A model generated the notes under the pieces. That model did no database searches, was not told where the DNA came from, and saw only the letters and a program-made list of their open reading frames with translations. A program made the position numbers and the translations under genes. Positions 16,433-25,571 of a DNA stretch of 64,000 bases are shown in pieces. This DNA comes from Rhodospirillales bacterium. GTDB lineage: Bacteria > Pseudomonadota > Alphaproteobacteria > Rhodospirillales > Casp-alpha2. The DNA lies in assembly GCA_018662225.1 (NCBI GenBank), contig JABJGO010000055.1:1-64000 (forward strand), in the 5' to 3' direction. The number at the start of each line of letters is the position of its first letter. The first letter of the stretch is position 1.

Positions 16433-17593
16433 CTATTCTGCAGCCACAGCCCGTTTGTCTGCAAACTTGGGCATGACCTCTTCTGTGAACTTGCGGATGC
16501 TGCTCATCACATCGTCCTGCGGCATGCAGGGGAAGTTTGACCAGACCTGCAAGTGTTGCAGGTTCAACTCATCACGCAGTTCTTCGATCTTACCGCTCAC
16601 GTAATCCGGTGTACCGAACAGCAGATTGCGAGGCAGCAGGAATTCGTAGGTCAGCAGATCAAGTTTACCCGGTGTTTCGGGTAGTTCTTCGCCTGGATCC
16701 ATGTGATTGCCCAGGCCCCGCCAATGCGCGATCCAGCGCAAATAGGTGAGCAGGGCTTCAGCCGCCTTGTCGCGGGCTTCATCCATGCTGTCCGCCACAA
16801 ACATGTCACGGACCAGTGAAATGCCTTCGCCCAGCGGCACGTCGCGGTCTTCGGTTTCTGAACGGGCTTTCTGATAAACCTGGAAGCGTTCTTTCAGGGC
16901 CTTGACCGTGGGAATCCACATGATGGTGTTGAGGCCATTGCGCCCCGCCCAGTCGATGGAGCGGTGACCATCCACCACCTGCCACAGAGGCGGGTGGGGT
17001 TTCTGGAAGGTTTTGGGCACCACACCGATTTTTTTCAGCTGATGGGTTTCCAAATCGACCATGTTTTCGTCTGGCGGGCTCATGTCATGCTGCCACTGGA
17101 AGCCTTTGGCCGGGTACTGATAGAACTCACCATCATGGGCAAAGGCGTCTTCGGTCCATGCCTTTTTCATGATGGTCAGGGTTTCGTCGAACAGGCGGAA
17201 ATTTTTGCCCTGATCGGTCAGGTCAGCATCCACGTTCATATGAATGGCTTCGCGGCCATAGACACCGCGCCCGACGCCCACATCCACGCGTCCGCCAGAC
17301 ATTTGGTCCAGCATGGCAATGTCTTCTGCGCAACGAAGCGGGTTCCAGAACGTAACGATGTTGGCAGCTTGCCCCAGTCGGATTTGCTGGGTTCGTGCGG
17401 CCAGATCAGCACACATCATGAGCGGATTAGGACACGCGTCCATACCTTCATGGTTCAGGTGATGCTCGGTGAGCCAGATGGAATCCCAGTGGTTTTGATC
17501 GCAGTAGACTGCGATCTCACGGGTTTCATCAAGGATTTGAGTATAGGGACGATGGTCCCAATTGGTGAGATTAGCAAAATAGCCGAAACGCAT
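16433..17593 (-). CDS. LLM-class flavin-dependent oxidoreductase (luciferase-like monooxygenase)
   Basis: The protein is 386 residues from ATG 17593, which has AGGAGGG 8 bases upstream. The bacterial luciferase-like TIM-barrel pattern is clear: MRFGYFANLTNWD, IAVYCDQNHWDSIWLTEHHLNHEG, then RIRLGQAANIVTFWNPLR-type sequence and GRVDVGVGRGVYGREA. These enzymes use reduced FMN and O2 to oxygenate a small substrate. It is probably co-transcribed with the AA_synth gene 109 bases downstream. The substrate is unknown. Confidence 0.9.
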   Translation of the reverse strand: MRFGYFANLTNWDHRPYTQILDETREIAVYCDQNHWDSIWLTEHHLNHEGMDACPNPLMMCADLAARTQQIRLGQAANIVTFWNPLRCAEDIAMLDQMSGGRVDVGVGRGVYGREAIHMNVDADLTDQGKNFRLFDETLTIMKKAWTEDAFAHDGEFYQYPAKGFQWQHDMSPPDENMVDLETHQLKKIGVVPKTFQKPHPPLWQVVDGHRSIDWAGRNGLNTIMWIPTVKALKERFQVYQKARSETEDRDVPLGEGISLVRDMFVADSMDEARDKAAEALLTYLRWIAHWRGLGNHMDPGEELPETPGKLDLLTYEFLLPRNLLFGTPDYVSGKIEELRDELNLQHLQVWSNFPCMPQDDVMSSIRKFTEEVMPKFADKRAVAAE

Positions 17594-17845
17594 AGCGTCG
17601 ACCCTCCTTTCAGTTGTTTCGTTTGATGCGTTAAATTGCATGAAACGATGGACTAAAAACAAAGTCGGACACCTTTTAAGGCCGCTGCCCGAAACTCGGC
17701 CTCACTGATTTTCTTATAAACCCACAATTCGTTTATGGCTATAAAAATCTTTGCCTGTGTTTTTACGGTGGAGATAAGGTTCGAAAACTGATTAATTCCT
17801 GTCAGTTGTCATTGACCTATCAACCCATCCGGAGCAACGCCCACC

Positions 17846-19741
17846 ATGGCGGAAGGCACCACCCGTACCGAACAACCGGCCATTGAACAACCAGCTCGTG
17901 GCGATGAATGCGTTCTATTGCACGATTCCCTATCGGTTGAGGCTGGCCAGTACCGGGAGCCTGGGCGCGGGTCTGTGGTGTTCAGTGATCCGGTACGCAT
18001 TATCACCTGCCAGGATGGTGACGATGTGGCATCCGCCTTTGCGGCCATTGAATGCGCTACGGATGAAGGCCTTTATATAGCCGGTGCCTTTGCCTATGAG
18101 CTTGGCTATCACTTAGAGCCAAAATTAACCGCGCTTGCACCGGTATCGGATGATGCGCTGTTCCAGGTTGGTGCTTTTCGATCCATGACACGGCTTAGCC
18201 CTGAAGAGGCAGACAGTATTATCGCTGAGCGGGCGCAGCGAGGTGGGGCACCTGTGGAGACAGACCTCCACTACCATATGGACAGTCCGGCCTACGACAA
18301 AATCATGAGCCGTTTGCATGATTATATTTTGGCAGGCGATATCTATCAGGCGAATTTCACGTTCCCCCTGAGTTTCACGTGGCCGGGTGATGTGTGGCAG
18401 TTGTACGGATTGGCGGCACCGTTCCAGAAAGTGGCGTTTAGCGCTGTGGTTGATTTGCCGGGCTATAAACTGGCGTCTCTATCGCCTGAGCTGTTCTTTC
18501 GTAAATCCGGCGGTACCATCGAATCCAAGCCTATGAAGGGCACCATGCGACGCGGAGCCACACCGGACGAAGATGATGCATTGCGTGAAGCGCTGCACAA
18601 TGACCCAAAGAACCGGGCCGAGAACCTGATGATCGTGGATTTGATCCGAAACGATCTGGGACGTATGGCACAGCTTGGCAGTGTGGCGGTGGAAAATCTG
18701 TTTCAGGTGGAAACCTACAGCACATTGCATCAGATGGTCTCCACCGTGCGGGCCGAGGTTGAGGGCGTACCGACGGTACACGATATCTTCAGGCACCTGT
18801 TTCCCTGTGGCTCGGTTACTGGTGCGCCAAAAATTCGCGCGATGGAAATTATTGCTGAATTGGAAACGGCCCCACGGGGGGTCTACACCGGTGCAATTGG
18901 TTACGTGACGCCGTCGCATGATATGTGCCTGTCCGTTCCCATCCGCACCATGACCCTGCGTGAGAACAGCGAAGTATCCATGGGTATCGGCAGCGGCGTG
19001 GTGGCGGATTCCAGTGCCGCGGGGGAATATGACGAATGCCTGTTGAAGGCTCGCTTCCTGAACGATGCCTTGTCCGACAATGAACAAACATCAGGCCAAT
19101 CACTAGGCCAATCACCGGGCCTGATCGAAACCATGCGAGGTGTTGATGGCACCGTGCCATTGCTTGACCATCATCGGGCCAGACTGCACGGCAGTGCAGC
19201 GTCCCTGGGTATTGTATTGGATGAGGGTGCGATCTGGGATGCTGTAGCAGAGCATGCCGCCGGGCGTTCAGATGAACGGCGTATCCGGTTGCAGCTGAAT
19301 GCGGATAGTACGTGGCGCGTGGAATCATCCCCCCTGGGTAATCCTTCTGATAGCTTGCCTGTAGTGCCCGTGGTGATTATCGGATCCGAACGTGTGCAAT
19401 CAACGGATCCGCTGCTGGCCCACAAGACAACGCGCCGGGCGATGTTTGATCGCGCACGGCTGGCTCTGGCTGACATCGAAGGTGGCTTTGATGTGCTGCT
19501 GTTTAATGAACGGGATGAGTTATGCGAAGGGGCAATCAGCAACGTGTTCCTGATGCTGGATGGTCAACTTGTGACGCCTGATCTGGCGTGCGGTTTGTTG
19601 CCCGGTGTTATGCGCGCGCGCGTGATGATTGAGAAGGGTGCCGTGGAACGGGTGTTGTATGAAGGTGATGTGCGCCGCGCCGAGACCGTGTACCTCAGCA
19701 ATGCGGTGCGGGGCCTGATGGAAGTCACGTTAGCGGGTTAA
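17846..19741 (+). CDS. pabBC: Fused aminodeoxychorismate synthase component I / aminodeoxychorismate lyase (PabB-PabC)
   Basis: This 631-residue protein has two enzymes in one chain. Residues about 30-420 form the chorismate-binding PabB domain with SKPMKGTMRRG, NRAENLMIVDLIRNDLGR and GSVTGAPKIRAMEIIAELE. Residues about 430-631 are the PLP-dependent class IV aminotransferase-fold PabC domain with LIETMRG at its start, a likely PLP lysine in HKTTRRAMFD, and ISNVFLMLDG. Together with a separate PabA glutaminase, such fusions make p-aminobenzoate for folate synthesis. The two domains are joined by a short Gln/Ser-rich linker. The gene is monocistronic, and its end overlaps the convergent phosphotransferase gene by 12 bases. 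Confidence 0.93.
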   Translation: MAEGTTRTEQPAIEQPARGDECVLLHDSLSVEAGQYREPGRGSVVFSDPVRIITCQDGDDVASAFAAIECATDEGLYIAGAFAYELGYHLEPKLTALAPVSDDALFQVGAFRSMTRLSPEEADSIIAERAQRGGAPVETDLHYHMDSPAYDKIMSRLHDYILAGDIYQANFTFPLSFTWPGDVWQLYGLAAPFQKVAFSAVVDLPGYKLASLSPELFFRKSGGTIESKPMKGTMRRGATPDEDDALREALHNDPKNRAENLMIVDLIRNDLGRMAQLGSVAVENLFQVETYSTLHQMVSTVRAEVEGVPTVHDIFRHLFPCGSVTGAPKIRAMEIIAELETAPRGVYTGAIGYVTPSHDMCLSVPIRTMTLRENSEVSMGIGSGVVADSSAAGEYDECLLKARFLNDALSDNEQTSGQSLGQSPGLIETMRGVDGTVPLLDHHRARLHGSAASLGIVLDEGAIWDAVAEHAAGRSDERRIRLQLNADSTWRVESSPLGNPSDSLPVVPVVIIGSERVQSTDPLLAHKTTRRAMFDRARLALADIEGGFDVLLFNERDELCEGAISNVFLMLDGQLVTPDLACGLLPGVMRARVMIEKGAVERVLYEGDVRRAETVYLSNAVRGLMEVTLAG

Positions 19742-20629
19742 TCGAGCGAATTCTTCGAACAAAAAATTAACACGGTTGAGGGCCTTCCTGCCTTGCTCGT
19801 GATCTGTGTCATCGATAACAAACTGCATGGCAGTCTCGGTAGCACTGTAGAGACGAAAAGCCGTTTCCGTGGCCGGCGGTGCTCGAAACATTTCATAATT
19901 GGCATAGCCGCCCAGAAAAGAATCATCCAGTAGACCCTGCTCATCCAACCCCATCAGTTCCAGCGTGGGCGGACCGATCAGCGCGCTACCCCAATCCATG
20001 ATACCGGCAATGGTGCCTTCGATAGATGGCAGGGTCTCGGCGCCGAAGTTCATGTGCAACAAGGATGTGCGGCGGTCCGGCCATGATAGATGCGCCAACA
20101 ACTCCTCCGTTGTGGGCAAGGTGAAATCACGTGGCGTCAGGCGTGTGATGGTAATGGCCCGATCCACAATGGCCGTGCTCAACATCCTTTCCAATGGCTC
20201 CCCCCGTTGGGCGATAGGCTCGAACGCTGGTGGGTTCATCGCGTGCAATCGGTTAAGGACGGCGCCCAAAAAGAATGCATCGGGTACCGTATGATCATCT
20301 TCCAGCCAGTCGATTACGATGAAGTCTAACCCATCAGGCCCATGACAGGATTTTCCGTGTACCTGGGGCATGGGGATGCCATGGGCGCGGCAATGGGTTA
20401 TCAGCAATGCCTCCTGATCAATGATGTCGCGGGCACTTGTGTACCGGCTATTGGTGCCGCCTAGTACACGTTCATGGGCAATTTTGGCGGCCAGCAAGCG
20501 GCCGTCTTCCACCGCGCCGCCCAACACCGTAAATTCTGTATCGCGCCGGATCTGGCACATGTCTGTCATGACCAGATGCGGTAAATCTGCTGCCAATTGC
20601 TCGGCCACTTGTCTGCCCAGAATATCCAT
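19730..20629 (-). CDS. APH-family phosphotransferase (aminoglycoside/choline kinase-like)
   Basis: This 299-residue protein shows the kinase-like pattern of the APH family: an N-terminal lobe with VLGGTNSRYTSARDIIDQEALLI and a central FIVIDWLEDD hinge. The usual Brenner HXD motif is replaced by LLHMNFGAETLPS, where N stands for the catalytic Asp, and IMDWGSALIGPPTLEL resembles the metal-binding D.G/DW segment. The altered catalytic motif may mean another substrate or reduced activity. It overlaps the convergent pabBC gene by 12 bases. A role in antibiotic resistance is not implied. Confidence 0.75.
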   Translation of the reverse strand: MDILGRQVAEQLAADLPHLVMTDMCQIRRDTEFTVLGGAVEDGRLLAAKIAHERVLGGTNSRYTSARDIIDQEALLITHCRAHGIPMPQVHGKSCHGPDGLDFIVIDWLEDDHTVPDAFFLGAVLNRLHAMNPPAFEPIAQRGEPLERMLSTAIVDRAITITRLTPRDFTLPTTEELLAHLSWPDRRTSLLHMNFGAETLPSIEGTIAGIMDWGSALIGPPTLELMGLDEQGLLDDSFLGGYANYEMFRAPPATETAFRLYSATETAMQFVIDDTDHEQGRKALNRVNFLFEEFARLTR

Positions 20630-20670
20630 GCCCCATCATTATATGAGGGACGGACACCTGCAAGATAAAG

Positions 20671-21630
20671 CTAGAGACCGATCGTCATCCAGGCATCCAC
20701 GATGGCATCGCTACCGCCATCAGCAGTGGGGCGGGTGCAAGCCAATGTGATATCAACGAGCTTCTGGCCGCCCTGTTCACGGATATCGCTAACGACCCCG
20801 TCATAGACCAGTGGATCACCGGGCCAGTAAACATTGCGGAACCGCGCCTTGAACGACTTCACATGGTCGGTGCCGACCCAGCGTACACCGTAACTGGATA
20901 GCGTGCTGGCCTGATGCATACCCAAACCGAACACGGTGGGGTAGCCGAAGGACTGTGCCCAGGGCACATCATAGTGCAGCGGGTTATCTTCGCCCTCGGC
21001 ACCCTCATACCGAACCATGTCTCGCATGAGCAGCGGCCCCGCATTGATCGGCCCCGGGCCTTTACCCACAGCCAGTTCGTTCGGGCTTTGATGGCACAGG
21101 CCTGCAAGCGGGTCTGTGCCATCAATGGTGTCGTAGTGTGGCTCGTAAGTCGGAATGGCTACATCCCATGCTCCCTCATCCGGTGCATTGGTTGTGGTCA
21201 CGGTGGTGGATCGTTGTTCAGCGACCAGAGCGCCCGCTTCATCGTGATAGGTCGTGAGCATAACAAGGAACGTCAGATCACCGCCTTGCGACCCTGTTTT
21301 GGTGGTCACGTTTTCGACGGAACTGACGCACCGCAACCGGTCACCGGCGCGGGGCAGGGGGGCATGAAACTCGAATGATTCTTCGGCGTGAAGGGGTACG
21401 GAGAAATCGTGATCGATGGTCTCGAACACCGTGCCACGGGGGCGCTCCATGGTATAGCCCCAGGTGTAGCCAGCGGTGATCAGGAATGTGGGCGGAATAA
21501 CCGGATTGCGGCCTTCCAGATAAGCCGGAATGGGAGCATGGGATGCCTTGGCGTAGTTACGGATGGCACCGCGCTCCACATCCATCTCGTACTCGGGGCC
21601 GGTCAGGCCGATAAAATCCTGTGCGGGCAT
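20671..21630 (-). CDS. FAS1_DH/MaoC-like hydratase-dehydratase (double hot-dog)
   Basis: This 319-residue protein appears to be two hot-dog folds. The N-terminal FAS1_DH_region-like half has GAIRNYAKASHAPIPAY and NPVIPPTFLITAGYTWGY. The C-terminal MaoC-like half has DNPLHYDVPWAQSFGYPTVFGLGMHQAS, the D-X4-H hydratase motif. Relatives are (R)-specific enoyl-CoA hydratases, mesaconyl-CoA-type hydratases and HTD2-like dehydratases. The start lies 2 bases after the stop of the acyl-CoA synthetase gene, so it is probably translated with it. The acyl substrate is not known. Confidence 0.85.
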   Translation of the reverse strand: MPAQDFIGLTGPEYEMDVERGAIRNYAKASHAPIPAYLEGRNPVIPPTFLITAGYTWGYTMERPRGTVFETIDHDFSVPLHAEESFEFHAPLPRAGDRLRCVSSVENVTTKTGSQGGDLTFLVMLTTYHDEAGALVAEQRSTTVTTTNAPDEGAWDVAIPTYEPHYDTIDGTDPLAGLCHQSPNELAVGKGPGPINAGPLLMRDMVRYEGAEGEDNPLHYDVPWAQSFGYPTVFGLGMHQASTLSSYGVRWVGTDHVKSFKARFRNVYWPGDPLVYDGVVSDIREQGGQKLVDITLACTRPTADGGSDAIVDAWMTIGL

Positions 21631-21632
21631 GG

Positions 21633-23714
21633 TCAGGTTCCTCTCAAAAGAACGGCCAGTGCATCAACAGCAACGGCGTTTCCGTCCGTGGTCACAATAA
21701 CCGGGTTCACGTCCAGTTCGATGATATTTGATCCGTGCTGATCGGCGAATGTTGCAACTGCTTCAATGGCTGTTCGCAACCCTGTGGCGTCACGGGCGTG
21801 CAAACACTCCAGCGCCTCATCCACATCGGTATCGGTAAGGGGCATGAGCAAGGTGACGAAATTGGCCTTTGCCTCGGTTTCTGTACCGCCTTGGCCAACC
21901 ATCATAACAAGGCCCATGGCGATATCGCGTTTCAAACCGATGATGAATTCACACATCCCACCGGTAACCATTTGCTCGACCAAAAACTGAGGGTTCGAAA
22001 CTGTACCGGCCACCGCTGCGGTGATCTCAGCGACCGCACCAGCCACCGCCTCGGCGGTTTGCAGGTTCAGTTTTACGCCACCCATTTGATCTTTGTGGGC
22101 GATCTGATCGCTGAGAATTTTGACGACCACCGGATAGCCCAAGTCATCTGCGGCGGCAGGTGCATCTTCAGCGGTACCGACCCAGCGCCGGGGCAGGGGC
22201 ATACCGCAACCCTCCAGCAAGGCCTTGGACTCTTGCTCATCCAGCATCTGTGGGGTACCTGATGCGGGTGTGCCTGCCATACTCATAAGCGCCGGTGCCG
22301 CCGTGGGGCGGCTCAGTGTTTTGGCACACGCCGCCGCCGCGCTGAATGCCTTCATGGCGTCGTCATATCCACATAAGGGTGCTACGCCGCCAGCCAACAG
22401 GTGCTTGCGTAAATTCACATCAAGTCCTTCAGGCAGGATACCCGCTACAACACAGGGCAGGCCGGTTTGCTCGCGGGCCTTGATCATGGCATCCACACTG
22501 GGCAGCCACGGCTTATCCATCCCCAATCCGGCGCGCGGCACATCCATGATCATGGCAACCAGATCGGCGCTGTCGGATGCCAGATCCACAAACGTTTGTG
22601 CAATGCCGTCTATATCATCCATAGCCATAACCGTACTGGAACGGAACGGCAGGTTCAGATCGAGCGGGTTGGCTACGGGCACCGTTTCCGGTAATCGGTC
22701 AATCAGGCGTTCTCTGTTTTCGGGTGTGGGCTGATGCAACTCGATCCCCAATCCAGGGGCGTCCGATACGATCATGCCATTCAGGCCACCGGAATAGGTG
22801 ATGGCGGCAAGACGTGGTCCGGCGGGCACACCACACACGCTGAGCAGCTTGAGGGCTTCTACCATGGCCTTGGGTGACGAGACTTGAGCGATGCCATAAC
22901 GCCGGGTAAAGGCTTGCCAGATGTCGCTATCCACCACCATCGACGCTGTATGGCCCTTGGCAACAACAGCACCAGCGGGCGTATTGCCACCCTTGATGGC
23001 GATCAGCGGTACACCCATTTCACGCGCCCGGTTGCAGGCAACACCGAGCGCGTTGCCATCATCCAGACCTTCCAGATAGATACCAATAGCGTTGACCCGC
23101 TCATCATCCAGCACGCCGTGGATGATATCGGCCACGCTGAGCATGACCTGGTTGCCGGTACTGATGCCATACCCCAGCGGAAAGGCCTGTTCCACGTTGG
23201 TGATACCAAATACGAAGGCCCCGCTTTGCGAGATAATGGCGCAACCTTTTCCGTTTGGATTGCCTGGTCGTTCCATGAAGTTGTCGGCCCCCCACACAGC
23301 CGCCCCGTCAAACATGTTAATCATGCCCATACAGTTGGGGCCGAGCACGACCATGTCGCCGGCATGCTCGATCAGCTGTTGTTGGATGCGGGCGCCGTCT
23401 TCGTTCATCTCGGCATACCCGGCTGACATGCACACGGCACCACCGGCACCCATCTCGCCAAGCGCCTTTATGGCGGCTACGGTACGTTCAGGCGACAGGG
23501 CCAGAAGAGCCACATCCGGGGCCTCGGGCAGGTCGCTAATTTCACGCACGCAAGGGATGCCACCGATCTCATCACGGTTGGGGCTGACCGTCCACATCTC
23601 GCCCGCATACCCGGCTCGACGGCAGGCCGCGATGGAGCCTTCGCTTTGAATGCTGCCCACAAAGGCGATCTGCCGGGGGCGCAGGAGGCGGGTGAGATTA
23701 GCTTGCATGCTCAT
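21633..23714 (-). CDS. Acetate-CoA ligase (ADP-forming)-like acyl-CoA synthetase
   Basis: The protein is 693 residues from ATG 23714 (a second ATG lies 6 bases on). The layout is that of NDP-forming acyl-CoA synthetases: a CoA-binding domain at residues 5-130 (RPRQIAFVGS, then MVVLGPNCMGMIN), succinyl-CoA synthetase-like flavodoxin domains with CAIISQSGAFVFGITN and AAITYSGGLNGMIVSD, and a C-terminal ATP-grasp domain (ALLEGCGMPLPRRWV, YPVVVKILSDQIAHKDQMGGVKL, QFLVEQMV). It would convert an organic acid, CoA and ATP to acyl-CoA and ADP, or the reverse. With the downstream hydratase it probably forms part of an acid degradation route. The long 5' region is non-coding. Confidence 0.92.
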   Translation of the reverse strand: MSMQANLTRLLRPRQIAFVGSIQSEGSIAACRRAGYAGEMWTVSPNRDEIGGIPCVREISDLPEAPDVALLALSPERTVAAIKALGEMGAGGAVCMSAGYAEMNEDGARIQQQLIEHAGDMVVLGPNCMGMINMFDGAAVWGADNFMERPGNPNGKGCAIISQSGAFVFGITNVEQAFPLGYGISTGNQVMLSVADIIHGVLDDERVNAIGIYLEGLDDGNALGVACNRAREMGVPLIAIKGGNTPAGAVVAKGHTASMVVDSDIWQAFTRRYGIAQVSSPKAMVEALKLLSVCGVPAGPRLAAITYSGGLNGMIVSDAPGLGIELHQPTPENRERLIDRLPETVPVANPLDLNLPFRSSTVMAMDDIDGIAQTFVDLASDSADLVAMIMDVPRAGLGMDKPWLPSVDAMIKAREQTGLPCVVAGILPEGLDVNLRKHLLAGGVAPLCGYDDAMKAFSAAAACAKTLSRPTAAPALMSMAGTPASGTPQMLDEQESKALLEGCGMPLPRRWVGTAEDAPAAADDLGYPVVVKILSDQIAHKDQMGGVKLNLQTAEAVAGAVAEITAAVAGTVSNPQFLVEQMVTGGMCEFIIGLKRDIAMGLVMMVGQGGTETEAKANFVTLLMPLTDTDVDEALECLHARDATGLRTAIEAVATFADQHGSNIIELDVNPVIVTTDGNAVAVDALAVLLRGT

Positions 23715-23856
23715 GATCTGACCGTACCCACAAGTTGAACCTGAGGAAATTGAATTTTGGTTGTTGGAACAACAAAAATTGCTCTGGGTGAATATAAGAT
23801 TGAGCACACGTTCTGGACAGTCTCCTGGGCGGGTCGAGAGGCCGCACACGTAAACG

Positions 23857-23996
23857 AATGTCTACATTTACGGCAGACATTTGACGACATTTGCAATTAT
23901 TTTTCTTCAGAAAGGTCAAAAAGATGCTTTCTAACGCATTGATTTTATTCAGTTTGTAGACATTTTCTTACGGTGCCGCAGATTTCATGTCTACGG
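23857..23996. repeat. Cluster of TGTCTAC/GTAGACA motifs in the intergenic gap
   Basis: The gap between the acyl-CoA synthetase gene and the small ORF at 24050 holds AATGTCTACATT (23857-23868), CGGCAGACATT (23871-23881), TGTAGACATT (23955-23964) and ATGTCTACGG (23987-23996). The first two are exactly shared, in either orientation, with the gap at 8286-8402. A hairpin-forming TTGTTGGAACAA also lies at about 23761. The motif spacing differs from the other locus, so simple copying of one long repeat is unlikely. Confidence 0.5.
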
Positions 23997-24049
23997 CTCT
24001 TCATTATTGAATAAAATTGTAATCTGACAACGCTACAGGGAATTGCTTG

Positions 24050-24139
24050 ATGGCGAATAATTCTAACGAAGTAGTAGATTATGATCATTTACGCCGCGTT
24101 TTTCGTTCTATTTCGGAAACTCTTGAAAATAGGAACTAA
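24050..24139 (+). CDS. Possible 29-residue small protein
   Basis: This short ORF starts at ATG with AGGGA 8 bases upstream and encodes MANNSNEVVDYDHLRRVFRS plus 9 further residues. It is hydrophilic with an amphipathic C-terminal helix. I do not recognise it. It stands alone upstream of a response-regulator gene. It could be a real small protein, a leader peptide, or chance. The ribosome-binding site is the main support. Confidence 0.3.
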   Translation: MANNSNEVVDYDHLRRVFRSISETLENRN

Positions 24140-24259
24140 ATCATAAAATAAGTCAATTGTCAAGCTCGCTGTGCCGAGTGACAGCTTCATACATATAGTC
24201 GCAAAGATGTGATCAATGGTTATCCTTTCAAATGGTGATCATCTGATAGTACTTCTTGT

Positions 24260-24613
24260 ATGGTGACAGTCCTTCTCATTGACGACAACGATGAACTACG
24301 CGAACTCCTGCGCGATGGTTTAAAGGCGACAGGTTATCAGGTAATTGAAGCGACCAATGGGCGGAGTGGCTTACCTAAATTTTACGAGAGCCATCCTGAC
24401 CTGGTAATTACCGACATCGTGATGGATGAGTCCGAAGGGATTGAGGTTCTTTTATCCATTCGGAAATCGACCCCTCAAATACCAGTTATAACGATCTCCG
24501 GCCACGCCAGATACCTGGATGCAAGCCGCGAACTCGGCGCGATAGCAACCCTGCTAAAACCATTCGCGATGTCAAAACTACTTTCCTGCGTGGAAAAGGT
24601 AATTGGTAAGTAG
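24260..24613 (+). CDS. Single-domain response regulator (CheY-like receiver)
   Basis: The protein is 117 residues, a receiver domain only. It has the acidic pair in VLLIDDNDELREL, the phospho-acceptor Asp in PDLVITDIVMD (about residue 53), the Ser of PVITISGHARYL and the conserved Lys in ATLLKPFAMSKLL. There is no output domain, so it works by protein-protein contact, as in chemotaxis, phosphorelays or stress pathways. No histidine kinase is nearby. Two GTGATCA copies (24209-24215 and 24235-24241) lie just upstream of the start. GTG 24263 is an alternative start. Confidence 0.92.
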   Translation: MVTVLLIDDNDELRELLRDGLKATGYQVIEATNGRSGLPKFYESHPDLVITDIVMDESEGIEVLLSIRKSTPQIPVITISGHARYLDASRELGAIATLLKPFAMSKLLSCVEKVIGK

Positions 24614-24686
24614 CCTCACAAATTATTGTGTTCGACCCAGTTCAAAATCCGTACAGCCAGTTCAATTCCAGGGGGCCGACATCTTA

Positions 24687-24938
24687 TCACGTAGGCATCT
24701 GACCTTTATCGGCATCATCTGTGCCAAATGATCGGCCAAGCACCGCCGTCGAATCCTCCGCTATGGCTATAGCTTCACTTAGGATCGGCAAAATATGCAT
24801 ATTGTTTGCTAGCACGTGCTCAGCCTGTTCACGCCCATCATTGCTCATGTTCGAACACCGAACTAGAATATCATTTCGGATTGTTCGCAGGGCATCTTCC
24901 AAACGTAATCCGGTGGGATTCGTATCTGATATCAACAT
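24687..24938 (-). CDS. Hypothetical protein, 83 residues
   Basis: The frame encodes a soluble, mostly helical protein (LRLEDALRTIRNDILVRC, then REQAEHVLANNMHILPILSEAIAIAE). I do not recognise the family. The composition and helix pattern look protein-like, but neither the ATG at 24938 nor a TTG at 24965 has a good ribosome-binding site. It is convergent with the response-regulator gene, with 73 bases between stops. It may be a small orphan gene. Confidence 0.45.
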   Translation of the reverse strand: MLISDTNPTGLRLEDALRTIRNDILVRCSNMSNDGREQAEHVLANNMHILPILSEAIAIAEDSTAVLGRSFGTDDADKGQMPT

Positions 24939-25296
24939 TTTTGTCACAGCAAGTACTCCGGCCAAGGTTAAGTAGAGCGCAATCCTATTACAGTATGTGT
25001 CGTGAGCGGAAGTATTTACAGCATTGTGAATTTAACGGCCGAAAGTTTTGTAAGGGCGCTCGGAGACAGCGCCAAAATCTCACCCACATCGCCGCTCCCC
25101 GGCCAGTTCTCCATCGCCGTGCTACCTTTTATCGAGGTATCGAGGCAACCCGAGTAGAATTATTTCGGCGCCGGGCATACAGAATACATCATCGGGCTTG
25201 CTGGGGCTGTCTACCCTCTTCATAGTACAGTCCGCACGCTCCGGGCATTGATGAGCAGTGAAACTCAGGGTGAAGCGCTGACAGGAAAAGGGGACT
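24939..25296. other. Intergenic region without recognised feature
   Basis: About 360 bases between the hypothetical gene and the ParB-like gene. An open frame of over 100 codons crosses part of it, but its composition is rich in Cys, His and Arg with no fold-like pattern, so it looks like chance. I see no RNA gene, terminator or clear promoter here. Confidence 0.5.
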
Positions 25297-25548
25297 GTGT
25301 TGCTTAAATCCGTTGTGCTGAAGATTGAGGATATCTATGTTCCGGCCGCCCGCCGTAAGGAACTTGACCCGAACAAACTGGAAGACGTTGCCGAGCAGAT
25401 ACTGGAAGAACACGATGACCGACCAATTCAGGTGCGCAAGGGTGATGGCCGCTACGTTCTGGTCAAAGGCATTCACCGTCTGGAGGCTCACCGGGCCCTC
25501 GGAAGTACGACCATAGAGTCTTATATCGTCAGCGCCGTGCAGCATTAA
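25297..25548 (+). CDS. Small stand-alone ParB/sulfiredoxin-like domain protein
   Basis: This 83-residue protein consists of a ParB-N-like fold: IEDIYVPAARRKELDPNKLEDVAEQI at the start, then RPIQVRKGDGRYVLVKGIHRLEAHRALG, the GxHR-type nucleotide-binding loop of ParB/Srx domains. There is no HTH or C-terminal dimer domain, so it is not a chromosome-partition ParB. ParB-fold proteins can bind or hydrolyse CTP or ATP. The start is GTG with AAGGGG a few bases upstream. The gene sits alone upstream of the cold-shock gene; the function is unknown. Confidence 0.8.
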   Translation: MLLKSVVLKIEDIYVPAARRKELDPNKLEDVAEQILEEHDDRPIQVRKGDGRYVLVKGIHRLEAHRALGSTTIESYIVSAVQH

Positions 25549-25571
25549 AGTGCATTAATCTTCAGAGGCCA

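Noticed and set aside
17690-17845. tRNA-like GGTTCGAAAAC sequence upstream of pabBC
   Set aside because: No matching acceptor stem or anticodon arm could be drawn around it.
24806-25225. 139-codon frame in the gap before the ParB-like gene
   Set aside because: Cys-, His- and Arg-rich without any fold pattern; overlaps the better-looking minus-strand hypothetical gene.
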